Part shown: one piece after another, positions 1-10,220 of the stretch
Layout of the letters: each line of letters opens with the position of its first letter
Numbering within the stretch: the stretch's first letter is position 1
Origin: an uncultured Flavobacteriaceae bacterium
Lineage (GTDB): Bacteria > Bacteroidota > Bacteroidia > Flavobacteriales > Flavobacteriaceae
Direction of reading: 5' to 3'
Length of the DNA stretch: 61,475 bases
Assembly: GCA_943787365.1 (NCBI GenBank)
Contig: CALSMD010000004.1
Location: forward strand, 1 to 61,475
Translations under genes and position numbers: made by a program
Notes under the pieces: model-generated
Databases searched by the model: none
Told to the model about the DNA's origin: nothing
What the model saw: the letters and a program-made list of their open reading frames with translations, nothing else

Positions 1-3
1 ATT

Positions 4-2199
4 ATGATACCAAAAGTATTTAAAGAGGTCATTGACCTCGGCGATGGAAGAGAAATCTCTATCGAAACGGGCAAGCTCGCAAAGCAAGCCCACGGATCTG
101 TAGTCGTACAAATGGGGAAAGCCATGTTGTTATGTACTGTGGTCTCAAACTACAAACAATCGGATGTCAACTTTTTACCTTTAACGGTAGATTATCGCGA
201 AAAATTTGCAGCAGCAGGTCGCTATCCAGGTGGATTCTTCAAAAGAGAAGCACGCCCTAGTGATGGAGAAGTTTTAACGATGCGTTTAGTGGATCGTGTA
301 TTACGTCCATTATTCCCTAAAGATTACCACGCAGAAACACAAGTAATGATTCAGTTGATGTCTCATGACGAAGATGTGATGCCCGATGCTCTTGCAGGTT
401 TAGCGGCATCTGCAGCCATTCAATTGAGTGATTTCCCATTCGAATGTCCAATTTCTGAAGCACGTGTTGCTCGTGTAAATGGTGAATTCGTCATCAACCC
501 AAGTCGTGCACAATTGGCAGATTCTGATCTTGAAATGATGATCGGTGCCTCTGCAGATTCTGTGATGATGGTAGAAGGTGAAATGGATGAAGTTTCTGAA
601 GAAGAAATGGCAGACGCTATTAAGTTTGCACATGAAGCTATTAAGATTCAAGTTGCTGCGCAAGTACGTCTTGCAGAAGCATTTGGAAAGAAAGAAGTTC
701 GTGAATATGACACTGCTGAAGTCAATGAAGACTTAGAGCAACGTATTCATGCTTTAGCGTATGACAAATGTTATGCGATTGCTAAAAAAGGAACTTCAAA
801 AGCAGAACGTAGCACTGCATTTGCTGAAGTTAAAGAAGAAGTGAAAGCTTCTTTTACTGAAGAAGAAAATGAAGAATTTGGTCACTTGGTTAGCGGATAC
901 TACAGTAAAGCTGAAAAAGAAGCCGTACGTGAATTAACACTGAGTGAAGGTGTTCGTTTGGATGGACGTCAAACAGACGAAATCAGACCAATTTGGTGTG
1001 AGATTGATTACTTACCTTCTACACATGGTTCTGCAATCTTCACACGTGGAGAGACGCAAGCGTTGGCAACTGTAACACTTGGTACTTCAAGAGATTCAAA
1101 CAAAATTGACATGCCTTCTTATGAAGGTGAAGAGAATTTTTATTTACACTACAACTTCCCTCCTTTCTGTACGGGTGAAGCAAGACCTTTAAGAGGAACT
1201 TCGCGTCGTGAAGTAGGACATGGAAATCTTGCACAACGTGGCTTAAAAGGAATGATCCCAGCGGATTGCCCTTATACCGTTCGTGTGGTTTCTGAAGTAT
1301 TAGAATCAAACGGATCGTCTTCAATGGCAACTGTTTGTGCAGGTACAATGGCATTGATGGATGCAGGGGTTAAAATTGCAAGACCAGTTTCTGGAATTGC
1401 AATGGGATTAATTTCTGACGGAGATCGTTATGCTGTATTATCTGATATTTTAGGAGATGAAGATCACTTAGGAGATATGGATTTTAAAGTGACTGGTACT
1501 TCCGAAGGAATTACAGCATGTCAAATGGATATTAAAATCAAAGGATTGCCTTACGAGATTCTTGTGAATGCTTTGAAACAAGCACGTGCAGGTCGTTTAC
1601 ACATCCTTGATAAAATAACAGAAACAATTGCTACTCCAGCAGAAGATGTGAAACCACACTCTCCAAAAATGGTAACAAGAGTGATTCCAAATGAATTTAT
1701 TGGAGCACTTATTGGACCTGGTGGAAAAGTAATTCAAGAACTTCAAAAAACAACAGGAACTACGATTGTAATCAATGAAGATCCTGTAACAGAAGAAGGA
1801 ATTGTTGAAATTCTAGGAACGGATCAAGATGGTATTGATGCTGTTTTAACAAAAATTGATTCCTTGATGTTCAAACCAACTGTAGGAGAATCGTACCAAG
1901 TTAAAGTGATTAAAATGCTTGACTTTGGAGCGGTTGTAGAATATATGGATGCACCAGGAAACGAAGTGTTACTTCACGTAAGTGAGTTGGCATGGGAACG
2001 TACTGAAAACGTATCTGATGTTGTGAATATGGGTGATATTTTTGATGTGAAGTATTTTGGACAAGATCCAAGAACACGAAAAGAAAAAGTATCGCGTAAA
2101 GCTTTGTTAGAAAAACCAGAAGGGTATGTTGCAAGACCACCAAGAGATGACAAACGTTCTGGTGGACGTGACAATCGCGGACGTGATAACAGACGTTAA
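4..2199 (+). CDS. pnp: Polyribonucleotide nucleotidyltransferase (PNPase)
   Basis: This enzyme degrades RNA 3'-to-5' by phosphorolysis in the cytoplasm, usually as a trimer. The 731 residues show two RNase PH-like halves; the second begins near residue 310 and includes [16 protein letters not shown] domain follows with the loop IGPGG near residue 569, then an S1 domain from about 628 to 695. The C-terminal tail is rich in Arg, Gly and Asp, a likely RNA-contact extension. Length and domain order match full-length PNPase. The ATG at base 4 gives the expected N-terminus, so the gene is complete although its upstream region lies outside the window. A hairpin terminator follows it. Unlike many genes further on, its frame is intact. 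Confidence 0.98.
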   Translation: MIPKVFKEVIDLGDGREISIETGKLAKQAHGSVVVQMGKAMLLCTVVSNYKQSDVNFLPLTVDYREKFAAAGRYPGGFFKREARPSDGEVLTMRLVDRVLRPLFPKDYHAETQVMIQLMSHDEDVMPDALAGLAASAAIQLSDFPFECPISEARVARVNGEFVINPSRAQLADSDLEMMIGASADSVMMVEGEMDEVSEEEMADAIKFAHEAIKIQVAAQVRLAEAFGKKEVREYDTAEVNEDLEQRIHALAYDKCYAIAKKGTSKAERSTAFAEVKEEVKASFTEEENEEFGHLVSGYYSKAEKEAVRELTLSEGVRLDGRQTDEIRPIWCEIDYLPSTHGSAIFTRGETQALATVTLGTSRDSNKIDMPSYEGEENFYLHYNFPPFCTGEARPLRGTSRREVGHGNLAQRGLKGMIPADCPYTVRVVSEVLESNGSSSMATVCAGTMALMDAGVKIARPVSGIAMGLISDGDRYAVLSDILGDEDHLGDMDFKVTGTSEGITACQMDIKIKGLPYEILVNALKQARAGRLHILDKITETIATPAEDVKPHSPKMVTRVIPNEFIGALIGPGGKVIQELQKTTGTTIVINEDPVTEEGIVEILGTDQDGIDAVLTKIDSLMFKPTVGESYQVKVIKMLDFGAVVEYMDAPGNEVLLHVSELAWERTENVSDVVNMGDIFDVKYFGQDPRTRKEKVSRKALLEKPEGYVARPPRDDKRSGGRDNRGRDNRR

Positions 2200-2228
2200 T
2201 ACACATTAAGTTTTAACTTAATCAAATC

Positions 2229-2265
2229 AAAAAACCGTTTTTAAATTTAAAAACGGTTTTTTTTT
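2229..2265 (+). terminator. Rho-independent terminator of pnp
   Basis: A perfect inverted repeat, AAAACCGTTTTTAAA and its complement at 2231-2260, runs directly into a T-tract. It lies 30 bases after the pnp stop and before rpoD, so rpoD probably has its own promoter. Confidence 0.9.
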
Positions 2266-2339
2266 GTAACATTTAGTCTCTAATGCACGTATAACCTAAT
2301 GATACACCCATTAACCAATTTAAAAACAAATCCTTTTAA

Positions 2340-3203
2340 ATGAGACAGCTAAAAATTACCAAGCAGGTTACCAATAGAGAAACTGCGTCCCTAGATAAAT
2401 ACCTTCAAGAAATTGGAAAAGTTGATTTAATTACAGCCGATGAAGAAGTAGAATTGGCACAACGTATTAAAGCGGGAGATCAAATTGCTTTGGAGAAATT
2501 AACCAAAGCCAACTTACGTTTCGTTGTATCGGTTGCCAAGCAATATCAAAATCAAGGATTGACACTTCCCGATTTAATTAATGAAGGAAATTTAGGATTG
2601 ATCAAAGCCGCTCAACGTTTTGATGAAACGAGAGGATTTAAGTTTATCTCGTATGCGGTTTGGTGGATTCGTCAATCGATCTTACAAGCTTTAGCAGAAC
2701 AGTCTCGTATTGTTCGTTTGCCTTTGAATAAAATTGGCTCGATCAATAAAATAAATAAAACCTATGCGTTTCTTGAGCAATCTCATGAACGTCCACCGAG
2801 TGCTGAAGAAATTGCGAAGGAATTAGACATGACCATTAACGATGTTAAGGAGTCCATGAAAAATTCTGGACGTCACGTATCCATGGATGCACCTTTAGTA
2901 GAAGGGGAAGATTCTAATTTATACGATGTATTGCGTAGTGGGGAGTCTCCAAATCCCGATAGAGATTTATTGCATGAATCATTACGAACGGAAATTGAAC
3001 GCGCCTTAGAAACGCTCACACCAAGAGAAGCAGATGTGATTCGGTTGTATTTTGGACTCGGAAATCAACACCCGATGACTTTAGAAGAAATAGGCGAAAC
3101 ATTTGACCTAACTCGAGAAAGAGTTCGTCAAATAAAAGAAAAAGCCATTCGTCGTTTGAAACATACGTCGAGAAGTAAAATTTTAAAAACCTATTTAGGT
3201 TAA
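2340..3203 (+). CDS. rpoD: Primary RNA polymerase sigma factor RpoD/SigA (short Bacteroidota form)
   Basis: This is the housekeeping sigma factor that directs core RNA polymerase to TAnnTTTG-type promoters. The 287 residues contain region 1.2 (about 15-50), region 2 with the core-binding and melting segment ([17 protein letters not shown], then [17 protein letters not shown]), region 3, and the region 4.2 helix-turn-helix near the end ([19 protein letters not shown]). It lacks the long region 1.1 and non-conserved insert of proteobacterial sigma-70, as is normal for this phylum. It lies between two terminators and is probably transcribed alone. The start is the first ATG, which matches the usual family N-terminus MRQLKI. 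Confidence 0.97.
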   Translation: MRQLKITKQVTNRETASLDKYLQEIGKVDLITADEEVELAQRIKAGDQIALEKLTKANLRFVVSVAKQYQNQGLTLPDLINEGNLGLIKAAQRFDETRGFKFISYAVWWIRQSILQALAEQSRIVRLPLNKIGSINKINKTYAFLEQSHERPPSAEEIAKELDMTINDVKESMKNSGRHVSMDAPLVEGEDSNLYDVLRSGESPNPDRDLLHESLRTEIERALETLTPREADVIRLYFGLGNQHPMTLEEIGETFDLTRERVRQIKEKAIRRLKHTSRSKILKTYLG

Positions 3204-3207
3204 TAAC

Positions 3208-3240
3208 AAAACCCCTGCCAATTGGTAGGGGTTTATTTTT
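3208..3240 (+). terminator. Rho-independent terminator of rpoD
   Basis: The stem AAACCCCTGCC/GGTAGGGGTTT has one G-T pair and the loop AATT, and is followed by a T-rich run. It begins five bases after the rpoD stop. Its right arm overlaps the putative -33 element of the rpe promoter. Confidence 0.88.
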
Positions 3241-3253
3241 TATATTATTTTTG
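3222..3253 (+). promoter_or_regulatory. Bacteroidota-type promoter of rpe
   Basis: TTG at 3222-3224 and TATTTTTG at 3246-3253 are 21 bases apart, matching the phylum consensus TTG-N17..23-TAnnTTTG. The -7 element ends 19 bases before the rpe ATG. Confidence 0.6.
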
Positions 3254-3272
3254 TAATTCAAACTAGGAACAC

Positions 3273-3935
3273 ATGAGCACCACCAAAATTGCACCTTCTA
3301 TTTTAGCAGCCGATTTCGCCAACCTTCAAAGAGATATTGAAATGGTAAATTCTAGTGAAGCCGATTGGTTTCATATTGATATTATGGACGGCGTATTTGT
3401 GCCCAACATCTCTTTTGGAATGCCGGTTTTAAAAGCGATTACAAAACATGCTAAAAAAACCGTTGATGTGCATTTGATGATTGTGGACCCCGATCGTTAC
3501 ATCAAAACCTTTGCCGACTTAGGAAGTGATGTTCTCACCGTACATTATGAAGCCTGTACGCATCTTCACCGAACGCTACAGGCGATCAAAGCAGAAGGCA
3601 TGAAGGCTGGTGTGGCCTTAAACCCACATACGAACATCAATGTTTTGGAAGACACGATTAATGATATTGACTTGGTATGTATTATGAGTGTCAACCCGGG
3701 TTTTGGAGGTCAAAATTTTATTGAGAATACATACGAAAAAGTAAAACAACTCAAAACACTTATTAAGGCAAAAGGGGCATCTACACTCATAGAAATTGAT
3801 GGAGGCGTAACCTCAGCGAACGCCAAAGCACTCAAAGACGCTGGCGCTGATGTGTTGGTTGCTGGAAGTTTTGTATTTAAAAGTTCAGAGCCTGCAAACA
3901 CCATTAAAGATTTAAAAGCGTTGACAGCGTCCTAG
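3273..3935 (+). CDS. rpe: Ribulose-phosphate 3-epimerase
   Basis: This cytoplasmic enzyme interconverts D-ribulose 5-phosphate and D-xylulose 5-phosphate in the pentose phosphate pathway. The 220-residue TIM-barrel protein shows the family landmarks: IAPSILAADFANL at the N-terminus, HIDIMDGVFVPNISFG, the metal-site VHLMIVDP, VNPGFGGQNFI and the phosphate-binding EIDGG near the C-terminus. It has its own promoter and is convergent with the polysaccharide kinase gene, with only seven bases between the two stop codons. It marks the boundary between the conserved chromosome and the capsule locus. Confidence 0.97.
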   Translation: MSTTKIAPSILAADFANLQRDIEMVNSSEADWFHIDIMDGVFVPNISFGMPVLKAITKHAKKTVDVHLMIVDPDRYIKTFADLGSDVLTVHYEACTHLHRTLQAIKAEGMKAGVALNPHTNINVLEDTINDIDLVCIMSVNPGFGGQNFIENTYEKVKQLKTLIKAKGASTLIEIDGGVTSANAKALKDAGADVLVAGSFVFKSSEPANTIKDLKALTAS

Positions 3936-3942
3936 CCATTCT

Positions 3943-6285
3943 TTAACTTTCTGTATCTCCATAACCGTAATTATATCCATAGTTATAATTGTATCCATAC
4001 GATCTATTTTCTTTCACTCCATTGATCACGTAACTCATGTTTACAAGGCGTTTTGTTTTGCTCAAATCTATAGAGAAAGGTATCAGCTTTTTATCCGTAT
4101 GGTTTGCACGCACGGCACATATTGTGGCATCCGCCAGGTGAGCTACCAATAAAGTATCCGTTACTAAAATAGTAGGTGCTAAATCGACAATCACATAATC
4201 GTATACTAATTTGGCTTCTTTTATGAGCGTTTCAAAATTGCCATTGGCTAATAAATGAGCAGGATTGGGAGGAATCGCCCCAGAAAACAAAACCTCATGG
4301 TTCGGTTGTTTTTCAAATACTTTCATGGTCATCGGTTTCCAGTCTAGTGTTGGATCTATTAAATAATTGGACAATCCTATTTGATTTTTATTGATATTCA
4401 CATAGGTATGAAGCTGTGGATTTCTTAAATCCGCTCCTATTAATAATACTTTTTTATTTAGACTTGCCATCGCTAAAGAAAAATTTAAACTAATAAATGT
4501 CTTTCCTTCACCTTTGATAGTAGAAGTGCAAAAAACGGCCTTACCACTCTCTTTAGAAGGCAATACAAAATTCATGTTTGTGGTCAAAATTCGGAAAGAT
4601 TCCGCTAAAGCGGAACGGTCATTTGGGTTTGAAAACACTGTGTTTGTTGCTGATTTAATTTGCGGGATTTCTGCAATGACAGGAACGTCACTGGCCAGAT
4701 TGTCCATATCGAGTTTGTTATGAACTTTAGTATCTAATAAAAAAATGACGTAAATAATTCCGAAAGGCAGTAACAAGCCTAACAAAAGAGCACCTAAATA
4801 TATCATTTGAGGCTTAGGGGATATCGGAGATCTATCAGAAATACTATACTCAATAACCTTTAAGGTAGGTTCGGTGACTGCTAAATTAACAGATGCTTCC
4901 TCTTTTTTTTGTAATAAAAAAATAAATAATCTTTCTTTAATGCTTTGTTGGCGTTCAATGGCTCGTAATTGTAGCTCTTTTTCAGGGATCCCAGAAACCT
5001 TCGATTGAAATGTTTGACTACGGTTGCTAAGTTGATTTCTCGTCAGGCTTAATTGAGTTATATAAGCAGAAATTGAATTGTTAATATTCGCTTTTAAATC
5101 ACTTAAGTTCGCTTCTAGCAGCTTAACTTGGGGATTGTTTTCTCCTGCGCTGCTAATTAATTTTTGACGCTGTAACACAAGGGTGTTAAATTCTTGAAGT
5201 AAGGAATTGATAGTGTTATTTTCGACACCAACATTGGCAGGTAATAAGGCTGTAGATGCTTTAGTATTTAAAAGTGATTGCTTTATCAATTTGGAGATTT
5301 CGATTTGATTTTCTATTTGAAATAGCTGTTCATTTGATTGTGCGCGTTGTTTAAGACTTTCAATGCCATCCGTAGAAACATCTACCAAACGATTATTCAT
5401 CTTAAAATTCTTTTTATAACTTTCAATGGAGTCTAACTCATTAGATAAATTGATAAAACGTTTATCTACAAAGTCAATGGTGCGTTTCCAGATTAATTGT
5501 CGATCCAGAACATCATCTTGATTAAAAACATCTATTAAGGTGTTTAAAATACGTTCTGAGTTCTTAACATTCTGGCCTTTCATGCTTAAATTTAATAGAT
5601 CACTTCGTTCTCCGATGGACGTTCAATTTGAATTCTACTTTTTAGATATTAGAGTACAGCCCATCTTCTTAGGAACTAACAGAATTTCAAAATTACGCCC
5701 CATAAGTTGATTTTTATTGATCTCGGGAGATAACTTCAACTCAAAAGGTAGCTGGAATTCAGACTTAGTAGTGTCAAATTCTGGGAAGCTCAACTCAATA
5801 TCCATCTGTTCATTAGTGATCTTAAAACCTAATTCATCCACAAAAATAAAAAATCGATTTGACCCAGCTATACCGTCTAATGAACGGGTGAGTTTAAAAT
5901 CAAAAGGTAATTTAACTATCGGCTTTGATTTTATATGCCCTTTTTCAAAAAATTGAACACATAATCCCAAGCGATTTACCACACGCTCCAAGAGGGGATA
6001 AGATTTTAAAATTTCAATTTCATTTTCTAAATTAATATTCGATCGGTTCACAATCAATGCAGAGGTTGGAAGTTCCAATCCACTATTTTCATCTAAAATT
6101 TTTATTTTAGCATGAGTATTATATACTTTAGGAGTATATCGGAGATAGAAATAACTTCCGGTTATGAAAAGAATTAAACTGCCAATAAACCATGGCCAAT
6201 AGCGGAGGTATTTAAAAAACTCATATTTAATATTGAATGCGGAAGTATGTTCCGTTTCAAAAGGGGGCTGAGAAGAAGCTTGCAT
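3943..6285 (-). CDS. Wzc-family polysaccharide co-polymerase and tyrosine autokinase (frame disrupted)
   Basis: This inner-membrane protein controls chain length and export of surface polysaccharide. The N-terminal part (5635-6285, 216 aa) has a Wzz domain with a membrane helix near residue 35. The C-terminal part (3943-5583) has a coiled-coil region, a second membrane helix and a BY-kinase domain with Walker A KGEGKT, A' LLIGADLR and B YVIVDLAP. It ends in a tyrosine-rich tail (YGYNYNYGYNYGYG), the usual autophosphorylation cluster. The two parts are in the same frame but are separated by about 50 bases with TAG and TGA stops. Reading RIQIERPS in another frame and then GERSDLLNLSMKGQ restores the family sequence. 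That implies one extra A near 5637 and one missing G near 5608. It is the last gene of the minus-strand operon and follows the Wza-like gene closely. Confidence 0.88.
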
Positions 6286-6289
6286 ATTT

Positions 6290-7048
6290 TTAACGTGTTA
6301 AAAGAATTATGGTACTCAAAAGAACGGAAGCGACCGTCAAAACAGTTCCGACGTTGCCGACTAAACCTGCTGATTTAACCTTGGTGTTGTTGGGGTCTAT
6401 AATAATCACATCATTAGGGTAAATATAATAACTCTCCGAATTCATCCAATCAGAAGACGTCAAATCAATATGAAAAACAGTGCGTTTTTGATCCATTTCT
6501 CTAATCAATTTGATGTTTTTTCTCTGACCGTTAATGGTTAAATCTCCTGCTAAGCCAATCGCTTGAAGAAGGTTTAATTTAGATTCCGTAAAATTATAAG
6601 TGCCTGGACGTGACACCTCGCCTAAAACAGTGAATTTAGCATTAAGCAAGCGCACATTAACTGTTGGTCTAATGAGGTGGCCTTCCAATTCTAAACGCTG
6701 TTTAATAGCTGTAGCTAATTGAATTGGAGTTTGACTTTGAACCGACAAGATTCCAAGTTGAGGGAATTCAATCGTTAAGGTTTCGGAAACCTCATAGCCT
6801 TCAAGACGCATTAATTCCAAATTAGAGGCACTCCCACCAGTATCTGTAAGTTTATTATAAGGGAAGGCTGCTGAGGGTTCTAAAGTACCCACTGTGATTT
6901 TCAGAATATCGTTGGCCTGAATTGTTGGTGTTTCAAAATGCAGTTCAGCCGAGTTGGCGCGGTCAATATCTTGGACGTACAGAATGTTTTTTTTACTGGT
7001 GCATCCAAACAGAAGGCTAATGGTAAAAAGTATAAATAGGGGTTTCAT
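6290..7048 (-). CDS. Polysaccharide export outer-membrane lipoprotein (Wza/BexD family)
   Basis: This outer-membrane protein forms the export channel for capsular or exopolysaccharide. The 252-residue sequence begins with a lipoprotein signal (LLFGC, Cys near residue 16). It then has the Poly_export domain (ANDILKITVGTLEP...) and an SLBB-like segment (FTVLGEVSRPGTYNF near residues 130-150). It ends in a hydrophobic helix (VLTVASVLLSTIILLT), as expected for the transmembrane barrel of the family. It lies four bases upstream of the Wzc-like gene, the usual pairing. Confidence 0.92.
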   Translation of the reverse strand: MKPLFILFTISLLFGCTSKKNILYVQDIDRANSAELHFETPTIQANDILKITVGTLEPSAAFPYNKLTDTGGSASNLELMRLEGYEVSETLTIEFPQLGILSVQSQTPIQLATAIKQRLELEGHLIRPTVNVRLLNAKFTVLGEVSRPGTYNFTESKLNLLQAIGLAGDLTINGQRKNIKLIREMDQKRTVFHIDLTSSDWMNSESYYIYPNDVIIIDPNNTKVKSAGLVGNVGTVLTVASVLLSTIILLTR

Positions 7049-7173
7049 GTGTTTATTTTTATTGATTTTTATCAGTCACATGGTGCATCCATGTAATTAT
7101 TTTTCTTGGGTATCAAATTTTCGTTATGGATGTTTCATGTTAAAAAATTTAAATAGATTCATAAGTATTACAA

Positions 7174-7839
7174 TTAAAATTTTCTCGGAGGTATATCTTT
7201 AAAAACTTTATACACCAATAGATTAGAAGGGAATAGCACGACCCAAGCGGTTATAAAAAGAATTTTAAGATCGGTCGTAAAAGAACGATTTTGTTGGTAC
7301 CATAACTCTAGTTCGCCTTTGTAAGGGGCAATCACTTTTTGATAATATACATGTGGGTTCTCGTCTTTAATGGCTGAAAGAAGAGATTCCTCATCTCTAA
7401 AAATGATGGATCCAATCCCTGTAAGCCCTGGTTTTACATTGTAAATTTTAGATTGTATGCTTTCAGGATAAACCTCAAACGAGCTTAAAATCAAAGGGCG
7501 TGGTCCTACAAAACTAATATCGCCTTTTAAAATATTGACAATTTGGGGGAGTTCATTTAATTTTGTTTTTCTCAAAAATTTACCGACGCTGGTAACTCTA
7601 AAATCATCTTTCAAAGTGATGGTACCAGATCCCATTTGTAAGGAGTTTTTAAGCATGGTGGCAAATTTCCATATTTGAAATGGCTTGTTTTTATACCCCA
7701 AACGTTCTTGGAAATACAAAACATATCCTTCTGCTGTCAATAAAAGCAGCAAAATAATAGGAACAAATAAGGGCACTAATAGAAGGAGTGCAAGAATACT
7801 AAAAATAATATCCATAACTCTTTTGATAATTCTGTACAT
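7174..7839 (-). CDS. Initiating sugar-phosphate transferase (PglC/WcaJ-type, short form)
   Basis: This membrane enzyme transfers the first sugar phosphate from a UDP-sugar to undecaprenyl phosphate. The 221 residues have an N-terminal hydrophobic re-entrant helix (IIFSILALLLLVPLF), then the family motifs FQERLGYKNKPFQIWKFATM, TKLNELPQIVNILKGD and FVGPRPL, and later KPGLTGIGS. The length fits the small monotopic PglC class rather than the five-helix WcaJ class. Three bases separate it from the dehydratase gene upstream. With the 4,6-dehydratase, aminotransferase and acetyltransferase next door, it probably loads a UDP-di-N-acetylbacillosamine-like sugar. This substrate is an inference from context. 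Confidence 0.93.
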   Translation of the reverse strand: MYRIIKRVMDIIFSILALLLLVPLFVPIILLLLLTAEGYVLYFQERLGYKNKPFQIWKFATMLKNSLQMGSGTITLKDDFRVTSVGKFLRKTKLNELPQIVNILKGDISFVGPRPLILSSFEVYPESIQSKIYNVKPGLTGIGSIIFRDEESLLSAIKDENPHVYYQKVIAPYKGELELWYQQNRSFTTDLKILFITAWVVLFPSNLLVYKVFKDIPPRKF

Positions 7840-7841
7840 AG

Positions 7842-9053
7842 TTACATTTTTTGGTCTAGATTTTTTCCGGTCTCAATATGGTCAAAATCGAGAATGAATT
7901 CCTTCATAACTGCTATGATGGATGCTTTCGAGTAATTGGGGGTGTCCATGAGAGTTTTCAAACTTGCAATACACTCCAAAATATTTTTTTTAGAAGGTTT
8001 TGAAGTATTTTCAATTACCCCTAAACTCATGAATTTATCAAGTTCCAGAGTGTCCTCTTTGGTGTAAAATTCTTCGTATAATTTTTCTCCTGAAGTATCA
8101 GATTTAAAAAAATAGACGGGATAGGTTTTGTCTTTTAAACAGGTTTCCATTCCTTGCCGCGCTTCTTCATCCGAATTACACTGAATCACATTTACCCCCA
8201 TCGTTTTAAAAAAATTCAGTGTAATGTCTTTAAAATTAATCATCGTATGAGACTCTAATTTCGGAAAGAAGATGTCTCCGCTTGTTCCTAAAACACACGC
8301 CAGCAAACATATTTGACCACTCTCTTCAGGGGATACAAAAAAACGTTTTACATCCTCAGGACAGGAGATCGGTTGTTTTTTAAAAATACGATCTATATAC
8401 CCCGCTAATAACGATCCGTTAGAAAACGCCACATTTGCAAAACGTGCTGTTGTAATTTTAATTTGATCGGTATAAGACAAGATCAACTCTTCCATCAACT
8501 TTTTGGAGGCGCCCATTACGTTTACAGGATTTGCAGCCTTGTCGGTAGATACGCAAAAAAAGTGTTTGGGCTTGTGTTTCAATAAGAGATCCAAAAAAGA
8601 ATTTGCTTTGAATACATTGTTAGTAATCATTGCCTCGATAGAGAATTGATCTTTCTCTGAACGCACATGCTTGTGCGCTGCAAAATTGGCTACAATATCA
8701 AAAGGGGCATGCTTTAAAAACATTTTTTCAAAGACAGGGTCCCCAAAATTCATTGGATAGGTTAGAAATGTACTGGGAATGTATTGCCCCTGTTCACTTC
8801 TTAAATCTCTTGTCAATTCCGTCAAGCCATTTTCATTGGTGTCGACTACGATTAGTTTAGCAGGTTTAAATTTTAAAAGGGCCTTTATAAATGAGGATCC
8901 AATCGTACCAGCGCCCCCAATAACTAAAACAGATTTTGAAGCTATTTCACTTGTAAGTTGAGTTTTAAAATTGTCGATATCACTTTGAAACATACTCACA
9001 TCACGCTTGGTAATATGGGTGTTTATAAAACTTGGGATGTCTATAAAATTCAT
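7842..9053 (-). CDS. UDP-N-acetylhexosamine 4,6-dehydratase-like protein (Polysacc_synt_2, soluble form)
   Basis: The predicted reaction converts UDP-GlcNAc to a UDP-4-keto-6-deoxy sugar, the first step to bacillosamine- or FucNAc-type sugars. The 403-residue protein has a Rossmann site (VLVIGGAGTIGSSF near 42-55), NFAAHKHVRSEKD, the modified catalytic region VSTDKAANPVNVMGASK and a substrate segment RFANVAFSNGSLL. The N-terminal transmembrane block of PglF/WbpM is absent. It overlaps the aminotransferase gene by four bases (ATGA), so the two are translationally coupled. A UDP-QuiNAc or FucNAc route cannot be excluded from sequence alone. Confidence 0.85.
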   Translation of the reverse strand: MNFIDIPSFINTHITKRDVSMFQSDIDNFKTQLTSEIASKSVLVIGGAGTIGSSFIKALLKFKPAKLIVVDTNENGLTELTRDLRSEQGQYIPSTFLTYPMNFGDPVFEKMFLKHAPFDIVANFAAHKHVRSEKDQFSIEAMITNNVFKANSFLDLLLKHKPKHFFCVSTDKAANPVNVMGASKKLMEELILSYTDQIKITTARFANVAFSNGSLLAGYIDRIFKKQPISCPEDVKRFFVSPEESGQICLLACVLGTSGDIFFPKLESHTMINFKDITLNFFKTMGVNVIQCNSDEEARQGMETCLKDKTYPVYFFKSDTSGEKLYEEFYTKEDTLELDKFMSLGVIENTSKPSKKNILECIASLKTLMDTPNYSKASIIAVMKEFILDFDHIETGKNLDQKM

Positions 9054-10201
9054 AGAGTTTGATAAAAGTTTTTGATTGTTTGGACCACTATTAAAAGCTC
9101 ATTGAAAGTGATGCCAGCTGAGCTTGGGATACTAATACAATCCTCATAGATTTTGGCCGATTGATTTTGAGTGCTTATATAGATTGAATTTTTAAACATT
9201 TCTAATTGATTCATTGGCATCCAAAAAGGTCTGGATTGCACACCATTCGCATTGAGGTACTCTAAGAGCGCTCTCATATGACTGGTTTTAAAAGTGAACA
9301 ACCAACAGTTCGGATTGACATCATTTCGTATGTCTTGAAACACGATGTCACCAACTCCTTTTAGTTCAGTTCTGTAAAATGCGTCCATCGTTTTTTTATT
9401 CTCCAACAGCTCTGGAAACTGTTCCATTTGGGCAACTCCAACTGCTGCGAGTATATTTACAAGACGGTAGTTATAGCCAATTTCATCGTGGATATAGTCC
9501 ATACTACTGACCTTGGCTTGGGTTGTCAAATGCCGTGCTTTTTTTGCAAAAGTTGGATTGTCGGTTACAATGACACCACCCCCACCGGTTGAAATGATTT
9601 TATTGCCATTAAAACTAAAGACGCCGAAGTCCCCAAAAGTCCCAGCGTGTTTACCATTATAGCGAGTCCCTAAGGCCTCGGCACTGTCTTCTATGACTAC
9701 TAGGTGGTATTTATCAACAATGCGTTTTAGGTAGTCCATATCACACATATTACCTAGTACATGAACGGGCATGATGGCAAAGATGCGTTTTCCATCAGAT
9801 TTATGATATGAATGCCATTTTCCGTCTGTTAACTTTAATTCCGTCTGCTCATTTAAAAAATTATCTAGGAGTTCCAAATCCATTTGCCATGTATCTTGGT
9901 ACACATCAACTAAAATTGGGGTTGCACCTGTATATTTAATAGAATTTAGTGTCGCAATAAATGTAAGATTCGGGGCAATGATATAATCTGAAGGAAGTAC
10001 GCCCGCAATAATTTGAGCTATCTGTAACCCTACAGTCCCGTTCATACAAGCAATACCATATTTAGCACCAACAGAGTCTGCGACCTTAGTTTCGAACTCA
10101 TTTACATAAGAACCTGCGGACGAAATCCAGCCCGTATCTAAGCAATCTTTGACATACTTCCATTCATTTCCATTGAGGTTAGGGACTGATAAGGGGATCA
10201 T
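9050..10201 (-). CDS. PLP-dependent sugar aminotransferase (LegC/PglE-like, DegT/DnrJ/EryC1 family)
   Basis: This enzyme is predicted to transaminate a nucleotide-linked 4-keto sugar at C4. The 383 residues open with IPLSVPNLNGNEWKYVKDC, typical of the LegC group. The PLP region VVIEDSAEALGT is followed by FSFNGNKIISTGGGG, where the lysine of GNK is the Schiff-base residue. It sits between the 4,6-dehydratase and the PglD-like acetyltransferase. It is the only aminotransferase seen in the window. It may therefore also supply amino sugars for the WbpB/WbpD-like and RmlA/RmlB branches, or those branches may use an enzyme encoded elsewhere. Confidence 0.9.
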   Translation of the reverse strand: MIPLSVPNLNGNEWKYVKDCLDTGWISSAGSYVNEFETKVADSVGAKYGIACMNGTVGLQIAQIIAGVLPSDYIIAPNLTFIATLNSIKYTGATPILVDVYQDTWQMDLELLDNFLNEQTELKLTDGKWHSYHKSDGKRIFAIMPVHVLGNMCDMDYLKRIVDKYHLVVIEDSAEALGTRYNGKHAGTFGDFGVFSFNGNKIISTGGGGVIVTDNPTFAKKARHLTTQAKVSSMDYIHDEIGYNYRLVNILAAVGVAQMEQFPELLENKKTMDAFYRTELKGVGDIVFQDIRNDVNPNCWLFTFKTSHMRALLEYLNANGVQSRPFWMPMNQLEMFKNSIYISTQNQSAKIYEDCISIPSSAGITFNELLIVVQTIKNFYQTL

Positions 10202-10220
10202 AATTGAGTATTTATTTTTT

